The notes beneath the pieces are model-generated. The model did not search any database and had not been told where the DNA came from. It saw nothing but the letters and a program-made list of their open reading frames with translations. Source: Phytophthora hibernalis (lineage: Eukaryota > Oomycota > Peronosporomycetes > Peronosporales > Peronosporaceae). Taken from it: a DNA stretch of 64,000 nucleotides. Made by a program: the position numbers and the translations under genes. The stretch is from contig JAAKBF010000208.1 of NCBI GenBank assembly GCA_012656075.1, positions 310,001 to 374,000 on the forward strand, given 5' to 3'. Of the stretch, positions 10,597 to 21,393 are shown one piece after another (position 1 is the stretch's first letter; each line of letters starts with the position of its first letter).

Positions 10597-11524
10597 TGTG
10601 GTGTAGGGAAATCCAGATTTTGGGTAATCCCACACTAGCGATGCCTGAGTTGGACTCAGCGAAGGATGGACTCAGCGACAATGGACTCAGCGATGGACGG
10701 ACTCAGCGATAATCGACTCGGTGATAATCGACTCGGCGAAAGTCGGACTCAGCGAAAGTCGACTTGGCGAGAATATGCCTCGAGGGAGATATACCAACTG
10801 GGGGGATAAATCAGGATCTGAGAGAAGAGTCGCCGAGAGGTAGGTAAACAGCTCGACACCAAGGGACAGAGCTGAGCGAAGAGTCGCAGGGAGATCTGTA
10901 ACGACTCCATTTCATTAGATATTTGTATAAGACCGATAGAAGAACATAGGGAAGAGCCCGAATGGACTCTCCAAAGACATAGAGATAACAATCAGAGCAG
11001 AATCTTCTAAGTCCAAGAACAGCGTACACTTTTCCGGTAAGTCCCTGCGTGGGCTGGATTATGTCTGCCGTCGTTCCCCGAGAGGCATAGCTTGTAGGGG
11101 AGCCGTCTGGTAGCGCCAAGAGATCAAGGTCGCCCGGGGTGGGCACTTCTCGCTACCAAGCGAAGACAAGTCTCGTCGATCTCGACGAGCCGGTGGGTCT
11201 GCACAATCCAGGACACCGTAACCTCCTAGATGGGCGTAGTCTGCGCCTGGTGACCTGTAAAAGCGCTCGTGCGCTGCCGTCCATCCTTTGGTGGAGGGCA
11301 CAGGGATTTGCACGGAGACTGCCCCGCTCAGGCGAGTCTCTGGAGAGTTTGGAGCTTAGTACCAGTCGGGAACAACACTCAACTGAACCCCGGCTGGGGC
11401 GAACCGCAAAGGGAACCGACAGGAACCCTGCGCAAGCCCAACATCGCCGACCTGACTCGGCGAATTGTTGTGCTGTTGCGTGGAAGCCGAACTAACGACG
11501 TTTTCTGTGAATCACAACACCACA
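10597..11524 (+). repeat. Left LTR of C1 (928 bp)
   Basis: Starts TGTGGTGTAGGG and ends AACACCACA, perfect 8-bp inverted ends. Its first 200 bp hold a degenerate tandem array of GACTCAGCGA-like units (about 10650-10770). The inner 3' end is followed two bases later by the primer-binding site. The outer side is preceded by the 3' end of another family C copy. Confidence 0.88.
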
Positions 11525-11526
11525 AC

Positions 11527-11545
11527 TGGTGCCGCGACCCGGGAT
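11527..11545 (+). other. tRNA primer-binding site (C1)
   Basis: TGGTGCCGCGACCCGGGAT, two bases after the LTR. It is identical to the site of D1 and, apart from one base, to that of B. It is complementary to a tRNA 3' end that includes the CCA tail. Confidence 0.88.
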
Positions 11546-11610
11546 TCAGGAGTGTGCCTTGTTTTCGCAGGAACCAAGTACAACCAAGTTAAGATCAACA
11601 AGTGAGAGAA

Positions 11611-13826
11611 ATGGTCAAGGGATCGCCAAGTTTGAGCGACGCAAGCCCGGCGACGGCCGGAGGATCGCCGCTCGACGACTTCGACGATAACGAATACCAT
11701 GGAAGCGAGGAGGAAGAAGAAGAAGAAGAGAAGGATGATGGGAGTATGACGATGTGAAGAGAGTCGTGAAGAAGTCGACGAGTTGTCGCTGCAGGTGACC
11801 CGCATGGGAACCCCGAGCGGAACCTCGCAGCGGAACTCGGCGATGACGATGACGACGAACAAGACGTGGCTCCGGGTGACCGACCGCCGCTTGTTCTCAA
11901 GGCGACGAAGAATGTCGAAACACCGAAAGCAAACCGAGTCCCGGCCCGACTCGTCGAAGAAATGAAGACCAACAGTCGGTGGATCAACATGTTCGCTCCG
12001 ATTTACATGTGTCAAGCGAAGTGGGTTCAACTCAGCGAGGAATTGGGTCAACCGATCAATAGCCAAACGATGGACCAACTCGTCGAGGACACGGTGATAT
12101 TACTCCGAGCGATGGGATACCGGTGCGGCCATAAGCCTTCGAAACCGGCGCTGACGTCTTGGAGTGTGCACGCGGTTGGCGTCGAGCTGATGAGATGGAA
12201 GCGCAAGTTGAAAGACTTGTTCGGGATGCAAGGTGGACCAAAGGGACAATTACCCAAGGCTCGTCGAGCTGAAGAACTCGACGAGACCAAATTGGCTCCA
12301 CCACAACCGTACGTCACTGATCCGTACGTCTTCCCCGAGCCGAGTGAAGACCCAGCGAAAGTTCCGTTGCCGAAGATACCCGAAAAGAAGCGTGGTGCAT
12401 TCCGGAGCACCGAGGGAACACCGTATTTCGCCGACTCGCACATGCAAACCCGAAGAAGGCCAGCGATCCGCCAGCTCGACGCCCGATGGCAGATTTCATC
12501 ACTGATGAAGAAGTCGCCGAGCCCCGTCGCCTGATCCGATCGGACGCCGCAGCACTCGCAGCCCCTGGAGGGGATGATCAACTCAGCGATGAAGACGATT
12601 ACCCTGGGCACCGTGATGTCGATGAGTCGCCGCACGACCACATCCGTCAGCTCAGCTTCGACGGGGCTGAAAGCGACCGAGGACAAGTCTTGGAAATCAG
12701 GACGCACGCACCGCTTGAGAAGATCACGACCTTTGATGGGAAGCGCTATCGGTCGGAAGATGCGTTACAATGGATCAAACGCTTCATCTACGAGATGAAG
12801 GGAACGTGCAAACGGCAAGATGAGTGGTGTGAACCATTCTCGCTGAGTCTGGGCAACGCAGCTAAGGGTTGGTTCCGACAACTTCCCAAGAAGACTCATC
12901 GAAAGTGGAATCTCCTCAGTGAAGCCTTCCTGGAGTACTACAGCTCGCAATTCGACCAGTCGGCGCGAGCCCGCTACTACTCAGCGAGACGCAGGGAGAA
13001 TGAACATGTCTGCGACTTCTTGCTGCGACTGAATGGCTACGCGCGAACCGCCCACATCCAGTACGAGAAGGGTGGAGCTGACGCCGCCGACCACGTCGAA
13101 CATTTCCTGCTTAATTGCGGAGACGACGACATCATGGATCTGTTGTACCCACAACGACTCAGCGATATTAAGAAGGTCGAGAAGGTGATCAACCAGCATT
13201 TACTCGGCGCGAAGCGCAAGAAACAACGCGATCGTCTGAGCACAAGTCGCAGTTAGGACGCCAAACGGGTTGAGAAGAAGGGAGAACAAAATCGCCGAGT
13301 CGACTCCAAGAAACAGCAGGACGAACGTCGTGGTCGACAGGGTGAAAACAGCAGTCGCCGAGTTACGCTAGCAGATGCATCGATCGACGACCTATGGGCA
13401 GCACTCGACACTCGTCGAGCTACGGCGAACACCGACCTCTACGACTCGTCGAATGGCGAAAGCGACGCGAGCGAAGTTCTCAACCAAGACTCCGAAGAAG
13501 ACTCGGACTACATCGATGCCGGTAATATGACTGGAGATTCCAACCGATATCAGCAGAACTCGTCGAATCCCAAAGGACAAGCTAATCGCCGAGACGGGTC
13601 TCGAGAGCGGAAGACATACGGTCCGTGTGGAGCTTGTGGAGCAGCAGGTCACGATGCGCACTTCTGTCGCCGACGCTGCAAGTTCTGCAAGCAAGTGCAC
13701 GAAGTAGGCCAGTGCGAACTCTTCCGACGCTTCGAGAAACTCGCCAAGTTCGTTAAGACGTCAGTCGACAAGTCCATTGTCCCGGACGATCTTCAGGACA
13801 TCTACTCGTCGAGTCATTTAAACTAG
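11611..13826 (+). pseudogene. Gag: acidic N-terminus, capsid, double zinc knuckle (C1)
   Basis: An ATG at 11611 starts MVKGSPSLSDASPATAGG and a Glu-rich tract but stops at 11755. After at least two frame changes, 11866-12534 carries PGDRPPLVLKATK and RAMGYRCGHKPSKP. From 12486 a long frame runs to 13826 with one in-frame TAG at 13254-13256. It holds the capsid (GWFRQLPKKTHRKW, SARARYYSARRRENEHVC), a basic linker, and two zinc motifs: CGACGAAGHDAHFC (CX2CX4HX4C) then CKFCKQVHEVGQC (CX2CX3HX4C). Apart from the single TAG this C-terminal 447-codon block is intact. Role: particle assembly and RNA binding. Confidence 0.84.
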
Positions 13827-15372
13827 TGGGCTCGCCAACCATGACTGGGTTGGAGAACAACGGGCTGCCACAGTCAGCAGAACCAGCAGTCGAAGCAAAC
13901 TACGTGTTTGCTTTTGTTGGGGAAGCGGAACGGCCCGACGAGTGGAGTGAGAATGAGAGTGATGAAGTGAGCGGACGAGCGGATGTGGACGATAATAGTG
14001 GGCTCAGCGAGTCGAACGAAGGCGAAGACTGAGCGATTGGAAGCATGGATGGGACTCAGCGACCAATGATTTCGATAGGTCAAGCCAAGAGATGGAAGTT
14101 GCTCCCTGGTGAGCGACTGGGATGGTGGTCATCGAGGAAATTCGTTCGCCGAGTGAGAATGAGAGCTCTAGTGATGGGAGCTGTGAATGATGAGCGGACA
14201 AAAACTTGTTGGATACCGGAGCAAACGTGTCGGCTGTGACCGAAGCATTCGCTAGGAAGTTGCGACTGAAGCGACTCACCAACAACGACATGAAGATCGA
14301 TGTCCAAGGAATCGCCAAGTCGAAGGTGGCGATCACCTCTCGAGCAATCGTTAAAGTTACGCTGGGGTGGGAAGTGGTTTACGAATTCGAGGTGTGGATC
14401 ACGCCTCATCATGCTGGAGTCGACCTGATCCTGGGTACTGACTTCATGATCCCAGCCGATATCAGGCTGGATTTGTACAATTAGATGGCAAAACTGCCCG
14501 ATGAGGTCGTGGTGCCACTAATCAAGTCGTCGAGCGATGTTGACGACACAGAGTACTGTCGAGAAGTGGTCGTAGGCCCACGGGAGACATTGAACATTAT
14601 GGGGAGAGAAATCGCCCAGTTCAAGTTGAGACGGCGACATCCCAGCGAATCGACGCATGAGCTGTAGGTTCGCCAATTGCAAGGGGTGATTCCAACAGTC
14701 GAGCACAACGCTGCAGGACGAGCCGTGCGGGTGTTGCTGACGAACATCACCGCGAGCCTGACGTGGTGTTCAGCCCACTTCCCGGTGGTTCTATGGATGA
14801 CCCACGGAGTACTGCCGCGGGATGATGGTTATGTGCGGGTGAACTCAGCGAAATATCGCGACTGGCAAGTGCTTGCCTACGAGGGCGCTCTCGACAACCA
14901 ACTCCTAAGGAAAGAGCAACGGCTATATATGGAATGGCTTAGCCGACAGCCTCCCGCTGTCGAAAGGCCACAGTACACGACACCGACGGCTATAAAACCG
15001 AGACCCGTCCAACCAGAGGAAGACAGCGCTTGTGAATCGCTAGAAGTCGACGAGCTCGAGGACGATCCGACGGGTGTATCTAACTCAGCGAGCGGAGACA
15101 TACCTCAGAGTGAGGCCATGGAGAGAGACCCGCCGAAACCTGACAACTCAACCATTTCGGAAACCAAAAGTGTCGATTCTCTAATCGACATAACGGAAAA
15201 GAAAAGGAGTAACGGGCAGCAGCTGCCATTGGACCAGCAAGACTCGTTGATATCCACTGTCCAAAGCGAAGGGCATCAGAAGATGCTCCACCAAAACGGA
15301 TAGGGGTGACCAGTGGGACCTCGGCGAACGACATACTCCTAGGCTGCAGAAGCCCTCGTCGAATCGGGAGAA
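13827..15372 (+). pseudogene. Aspartic protease and protease-RT spacer (C1)
   Basis: After the gag stop an acidic leader (13826-14032) and a segment with GERLGWW lead to the protease, whose active site reads DTGANVSAVTEAFARK from 14208. The second protease motif GVDLILGTDFMIPADI ends near 14470. The frame from 14206 stays open to 15303 except for TAG codons at 14482 and 14665; several stops follow at 15301-15340. The spacer holds YRDWQVLAYEG and a Ser/Asp/Glu-rich stretch. The catalytic Asp is retained here but is replaced by Tyr in both family D copies. Confidence 0.8.
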
Positions 15373-17211
15373 TTGGAGATATCAGATACTCCATTGAGCC
15401 CAAACCCAACTGAAGACCTTCGGTTGCGGTTTCTCGCGGCCGCCGAAGAACTCGAGATGTACCTCTCGACGGCTGACGTCGTTCTCGAAGACGGGTCCGA
15501 ACGCGTCGAGTTTGAACATTTGTCGAGCGATGAGGGTGTTACAGATTACGCTCATGAGCTCGTCTTCTTGCCTGACCTGACGGAATCGTTATCAACGAAG
15601 CTAGACTACAAAGGCGACAACGTTATATCTCCAGCGCACGATGTCCGACAGCAAAAGAAGCTTGTCGAAACCTTGAAACGGCATGAAAATATCATGATCT
15701 CGAGTGGAAATGCGCTTCCACCACCGGCATACGGCGTGGTCTGCGATATTGACGTCCAAGGGCACGAACCCATCAAGCAACGAGCTCGGCGAGTGCCGCT
15801 GAAGAACGTGAGCAAATTCTATGAGCTTTTGAAAGCTCTACTTCAGGCAGGGCTTGTGTCATTTTCGAAGAGTCCTTGGGCCTCGCCTATCGTGATCGTC
15901 ATGAAAAAGAATGGTGTCGACATTAGGCTTTGCATTGACTATTAGCTGGTGAATGCAATTACAGTCTGCATGGAATATGCAATGCCGCTGGTCGACGACC
16001 TGCTGACGGAACTCGAGAGCTACTTGTGGTTCTGTTCCCTCGACGCTGCTAGTGGATACTGAGCCGTAATGATGACTCGACGAGCTCGCGAGATTTCGGC
16101 TTTGTGTGTGCCCTAGGCCACTTTGAGTGTCTGCGCATGCCATTTGGGCTTAAAAATGCGCCCATGATCTACCAGCGACTCATCGACAATGCTCTCTATT
16201 GTCATGCCGAGCAACCGAGATGTGGCTGGGCGACATTCGCCGAGAAGATGCGGCTCGCTGAGGCTGCAGCAACAGCTCAGCGAAAGATACGGCCATCCCG
16301 GCTAGCGCAAGGGGCCGATTCGATGAGGTTAAGCACCAAATTTGACGCCAACTACCGAGCTCTCGACGAGTCTGACCCGCTGCGAGAGCTCATCAACAAC
16401 CCTGAAAATGATATGTTCCGTACGGGTGAACCGGACGAGTCACAGCTAATTCCGGTCATTGGTCGTCGATCGTTCGTTGACGATATTTGCTTTGGAGGTG
16501 CAACCTTCGACGAGTGCATCAACACGCTCAACCGGTTGTTGACCCGATTCGCTGAGTGCAGAATCAGTGTGAGCTTCACCAAGAGTATTTTTGTCCAGCC
16601 GATGGTCGACTTCCTGTCCTACAAAGTGACGGCCGACGGAATTGCCGCGGATCCCAATAAGCTGGCTGCGATCGCCGAGCTTCGCTTCCCGTCATCGAAA
16701 AAGGGTGCAGGCGTTCCTTGGTGCACTCAATTACTACAGCCGGTTCACCCAAAACCTGGCGTTGAATGGAGCTGTGCTTTATCAGCTGAAAGAAGATGAC
16801 TTCGGCAGTGGAAGCGACATATCGACCGCCAGAGCTTCATTCGCTGAGCTAACGCGGAAGGTGACAGAAACACCTATTCTAAGGCATTTCGACTCAGCGA
16901 AAGACGACCATGTCATGGTCTTTGCCAATGATTGGGTGTTGAGTAGCACCCTGATGCAGATGCATGATGGGAAACTTCACCCAGTCCGCTTCTGTGGCCG
17001 AGTGCTGAAAGAGAGCGAAGTCAACTACCACCCAGCTGAGCGAGAGGTGCTTGCGTTGCTTCAATTGCTGAAGATATGCTATACGCTGGTGGCGGGCAAG
17101 ACAATCCATGTCTACACCCGGTTCTCCACGTTAGAGTGGGTGTTCTCGTCGAAGACATTGTACGGGCGACCAGTGAGCTTCGCCGTCCTGATCTTACCAC
17201 TTGAAAATTAA
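15373..17211 (+). pseudogene. Reverse transcriptase and Gypsy RNase H (C1)
   Basis: 15373-15945 leads into the RT (PWASPIVIVMKKNGVDIRL, CIDY) and ends in a TAG. A TGA replaces the Trp of the SGxWAVMM motif near 16060. 16104-16799 has MPFGLKNAPMIYQRLIDN, about 90 extra residues, then the catalytic box SFVDDICFGG near 16470. After a frameshift at about 16705, 16642-17211 carries FLGALNYYSRFTQNLA and an RNase H core (VMVFANDWVLSSTLMQMHDG, AEREVLALLQLL). The insertion between the LKNAP motif and the VDD box is shared with D. Confidence 0.84.
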
Positions 17212-18090
17212 ACGGGTGCGAGAGCGGGATATCGAATTCGCTCAGCTGTTGCAAGCCTCTATCACTCCACACATTGGACTCGACGAGTCGTTAGCACACA
17301 TTGCACCACCATCTAAGAACTCGGCGAGTGTCCGCCTGGACCCAGAATTGCTATATGCGCACGTACCACACGACTTTGAGGGATACGTCCTGTCATTCGA
17401 CGGGTCGGCGAAGACGGAGAAGTATGGCGGCTATGGTAGTTGCTCGTGGATCTTGTGGCGGTTGCCGATGTGGGACATTGTGATCGCTGCGAGTCCACCT
17501 TGGAAACCACGGTCAATATCGCCGAGTACTCCGGAATGAATAACGGCGTCATCGCGGCCCTTGACCGGGGCATCACCGACCTTATCATAGTCGGCGATTC
17601 CAGGCTCGCAATCCAGCAATCCATGGGGGTGATCGCATGCAGGAAGGAGACGTTGCAAATTCAGTTGGCGCGCCACAAGGAACTCATCGATCGCCTCAAC
17701 TCCGTACGCTACCTCCATGTAGTCCGGTGCTACAACTCAGCGGCGGATACGTTAGCCACGGAAGCTCTAGAAGCGAAAGCTGGGCGTGTCGTTCTTAGCG
17801 GTGACCGCAAAGCTGAGCTAAAGACGTTGAACCGGATACAAGAAAAGCTGTACGTCGAGGAAAGCCCGACGAAGGAAGCAGAAGAAGTCCTTCCTAAAGT
17901 CTCAGCGATTACTCGAAGTCAAACTCAACCAGTTCGCCGAGTTCGATTCGCCGAAGACGAAGAACTAGACCCAGCGAGCGAACCGGCACCCGACGTGCCA
18001 GTAGAGTCCGATTCGCCGAGTCTACCCGACAATGATAGTCCAGTCGACGAGTTCGAAATGGAGTACCAACCTCCAGAAGCTCAGCGGTAG
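17201..18090 (+). pseudogene. Second (archaeal-like) RNase H (C1)
   Basis: Two overlapping frames. The first (17201-17539) carries the opening strand SFDGSAKTEKYGGYGSCSW with the first Asp. After a frameshift near 17500 the second (17440-18090) carries the remaining active-site residues: E29 in IAEYSGM, D53 in GDSRLAIQ and D103 in NSAADTLATEAL. The tail is acidic and Pro-rich (DVPVESDSPSLP). With the intact homologue in E (47421-49088) this supports a genuine second RNase H domain between the Gypsy RNase H and integrase. Confidence 0.83.
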
Positions 18091-18153
18091 TAGAGCAGGG
18101 CAGAGCTTGCTCAGAACGTCAGGAAGCCAAGTGCTGAAGACGTCAACCCTCTA

Positions 18154-19905
18154 GTGGTCCAAGCTGAGCGACGAGGCCGGATATCAACGGCGCAAGACGA
18201 AGAATGTCGATGGTCTGACCTGAAAAATTTGCGAGGTGAATTCGATGAGCTCACTCGGCGAAGAGCCGGCGACGCCGGCAAAGTAGCCGATAATTTTGTA
18301 CTCAGCGAGGACGGCCTACTATATTACATGAGCCGTCGCAGAGAGCGAGGTAGACCCGACGAGCACGACACGAAGCTAAGAATGGTAGTGCCAACTACAC
18401 TCATCGACGAAATCTTGGCGAATTGCCATAACTCCATTGAAGGAGGACATCAAGGCATCGTCAGGACTTATCACCGAGTGAAGGCCGATTACTATTGGAT
18501 CGGTCTGTATGCCGATGTGGTCAAGCATGTGCAAGCCTGTGAAGATTGCAACACCAGTAAGAGCAAGCCTCAACTTCGCGGATATTCGCCAGGTAACGTC
18601 GTCTCGATCGACCTTTCCAGATTGTGTCGATGGACTTCGTTATACCCTTGCAAGACTCAGCGAGGAAACACGGCTCTCCTGCTATTCCAAGACCACTTCA
18701 CCGGGTTTGTCATCGCTAAGGCGATGGGCGATACTGGGGCACTCGAAGTAGCTAAAGCATTCGAAGAGTGCATATTCCGTCGATTTGGCGCACCATCGCT
18801 CATCCGACACGACCGAGACCCAAGATTTATGAGCGAAGTCTTTCAGACTTTCTCGGAGATGATGCAGTCTAGGTCTCGAGCTACACTGAGCTACCGACCA
18901 CAAGCGAACGGACAGCAGGAACGCAGTGTGAAGACCATGATCCAAACGGTGCGTGTCTACGTGGAAGACCCGCTTCAAGCTGACTGGGACGACATCGCTG
19001 AGAAACTAGTCTATGCCATCAACAATTCGAAGGATTCGACTCGGCGAGAAACGCCATCCTACTTAGTGCACGACTGGGACGCTGAGTCAACACTTAAATC
19101 GATGACATCCTCCATTCGCCGAGTCTCGAAAGACTCAGCGAAACAAACCACCTCTGCGAAAGCCACAAAATGGCGTCGAGAGTCTAACCAACAACGGGAA
19201 ATAGCACTCAAGCTAGCCTATGAGTACCAGCTGAAAGAAAAGGCCCGGATAGCAAAGGAACACAACGACTCGCTGAGTCGGAGCGAGCAGAAAGTCATAC
19301 CGAAAGACTCGACGAGCGAGGAGACAGCTGAAGCAAATAATAGCGACGGAATCGCCGAGTCAAAACAGTCTCTGTTCAAGATTGGAGACCAAGTCTGGCT
19401 GTTCATGGAGCGTGTCAAACCAGACCTGAAGAAGAAGTTAGCCCATCGGTGGCATGGTCCGTTCCGGATCAAACAGAAGAGCGAGGAGCTCGCCTACGAG
19501 CTGGAGTTGCCAGACAAGAGTGGCTACCGGTTCTATCCAGTAGTCCACGTGTTCAGACTGAAGAAAGTGACCGAACTCGGCGAAAGGCCTACGACTTCGC
19601 TAGTCAAAGGACTCAGCGAAACCGATCGATTAGATTTCGACGAGGAACTGCTGGCAGAAGACAGCTGGGAACCTGACGAGCGGACTGGTCGATATGAAGT
19701 CGAAGCCATCCTTAAGGACGAAATGCCACTCTCGACGAGTACGGACCGAGCCCAGCGCCGGTTTCTGGTAAAATGGGTAGGCTATGACGAACCCAGCTGG
19801 GAACCACTGTCGAATTTATCGCGTGGAGGTCTTCTCTTCGACTATCTTCGACAAAAGAAACGTGAAAACCGTCTGCAAATGATGCAAGTTGCAGACGAGT
19901 GTTAA
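18154..19905 (+). pseudogene. Integrase with chromodomain (C1)
   Basis: A 583-codon open frame. The zinc-binding part has H92 and H99 (HNSIEGGH) and C129/C132 (CEDC). The catalytic core shows Asp220 (RHDRDPRF) and Glu256 (ANGQQERS). The first catalytic Asp is hidden: residues about 149-172 are out of frame, and the neighbouring frame at 18612-18665 reads QIVSMDFVIPLQDSA with the expected Asp. A frameshift pair therefore keeps the ORF open while removing that residue. The C-terminus has the HRWHGPFRI motif and a chromodomain (YEVEAIL, LVKWVGYDEPSWEP) at about residues 505-565. It would insert cDNA, with the chromodomain guiding it to chromatin. Confidence 0.87.
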
Positions 19906-20104
19906 AAGCTATTGCATATGACAAATACCACCGACCTGTGAAGACAAGCAGGCAGGTCGAGTGAGCGACAGCTACTGCGTCAACTTATATTTTTGATATT
20001 ACGAGATGGATGAGTATATGGACTACATAAAGAAAAAGAGATAACTACCAAGACTCATCGAAAACTGCAACTGGGCGAACTGGGAGTCTCAGCGAAACAA
20101 CTGC

Positions 20105-21393
20105 TTAGGCCTCGTCGAAAATTTGCTCGAAAACGCGAAGACCGGTACGATTAGCCGGAGGCCGAGCACTCTCGTCACAAGCAGGAGGTTCTGGCTCGTT
20201 GGGATCAGTATCCTCCTGCAAAGCCCTCTCGACGTCGCCGACAGAAAAATCCCCTGGGGCAAATACCGGGAACTCGGGATTGCGCGGACGGAAGCACGTG
20301 TTGTATGGGTGCAACTCTGGACGAGTCACCCACCACACTCGCCAGGGTTCTTGAATGTCCACGTCCTTGAGCTCAGCGAACCAATTCGAACGAGAGAGGA
20401 ACATGGGCTGGTTGATCAACGAATACGTTGGAACCGTAGGCTCAAAATAGAGTTCGGAGTCGAGACTCGGCGAAGGACCTTGAGCAGAGCGAGAACTGGC
20501 CGCAACCCGGAGCGCCTCCGTGTAAGATTTCATGACGATCCGCAACAGGTCGCCTCGGCATTTGCGCTCAAGAATATACACCGCCCACAACTCGTATATG
20601 GCGCGTCGGCAGGTGGAGGAGAACTGGTCAGTAGAAACGAGACCAGCTGAGCGAGAGAAGCATTACGCTGTCTTTGCTCTTCTCCTTGCTGAGTGAGAGC
20701 TCGACGAATCCCAGCGAGGTCAGCGGAATCGCCTGCCGCGAGATTCGTCGAGTCACCCTCCGACTCAGCCAGAGTAGCTGAGCTATCAGCGCGTTCCACT
20801 GATGAACCCAGCGATCCCTGCCGGGCCGAAGTATCGTCCTGCTGAAGACCATGCGCGGCCTCAGCGGTGGGCAAAAGAGCTTGGCTGGACCCAGCGACGG
20901 AAGATTCCGGCGAGCCCAGAGAGTTCGTCAAGTCGACCAGATCTTGAGACTCCATCGATGAGTCGACCAGCGGGCTCGAGCGAGGAAACTTGGGCGTGGA
21001 AGTCCAACGACGCACGAACAGCGCTCCTGCAACAGCGCTCGAGAATTCGACGACACTTGAGGAGCAAATAAGCTCGCAGTGACGGACCAACTCGACGAGA
21101 CGACGGTAGCTGTAAGTCCGCAACGGGAAGCTACCTAGCGCACACACGCGGCGGGTTAGATGACCATCGGTGAGGACTCGAAGCATGCCAAGTGGGAGGC
21201 GTACCTGGTCAGCGAGAGGAGCAGTGGCGTCCTGGGCGAGCTTCCTGAAGGTGACAGCACTTGATTCGACGAGATTTCCAACCGACGGAAAGTTGGAGAA
21301 AGGAGTGATGGTCGAGACACTCACCAACCTGGCTCGTATCACGCCCGGGGCAGTTGTGGTGTAGGGAAATCCAGATTTTGGATAACCTTCCAC
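20105..21393 (-). pseudogene. Antisense ORF of family C (C1 copy)
   Basis: Opposite to pol and convergent with it (stops 199 bp apart). A 287-codon frame runs from 21393, inside the 3' LTR, to 20530. A second frame (20590-20105) overlaps and gives the C-terminus. That C-terminus aligns with the family D antisense protein: EPTVPTYS against EPSYLQYS, a W..EL..VD pattern, and HPYNTCFRPRN against HPFNTTFAPCN. The middle is Ser/Pro-rich. The domain seen in C0 at 9640-9950 is deleted. A conserved stretch after the LTR (RARL followed by GGTGAGT) could be a short first exon with a splice donor. I recognise no known family. Confidence 0.68.

Noticed and set aside
11512..12707. Long minus-strand ORFs (up to 219 codons) opposite the gag of C1
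   Set aside because: Mirror frames of the Glu/Asp-rich gag, giving Ser-rich and Arg-rich nonsense; not conserved in D or B, unlike the antisense ORF near the 3' LTR.
13826..14206. Programmed frameshift between gag and protease
   Set aside because: Several independent frame changes and stops occur in the same stretch and differ between C1, D1 and E, so decay explains them.
15943..16062. Repeat-induced point mutation as cause of the stops
   Set aside because: Stops arise from mixed changes (for example Lys to TAG, Trp to TGA) and many indels, not a consistent C-to-T pattern; the process is also not established in oomycetes.
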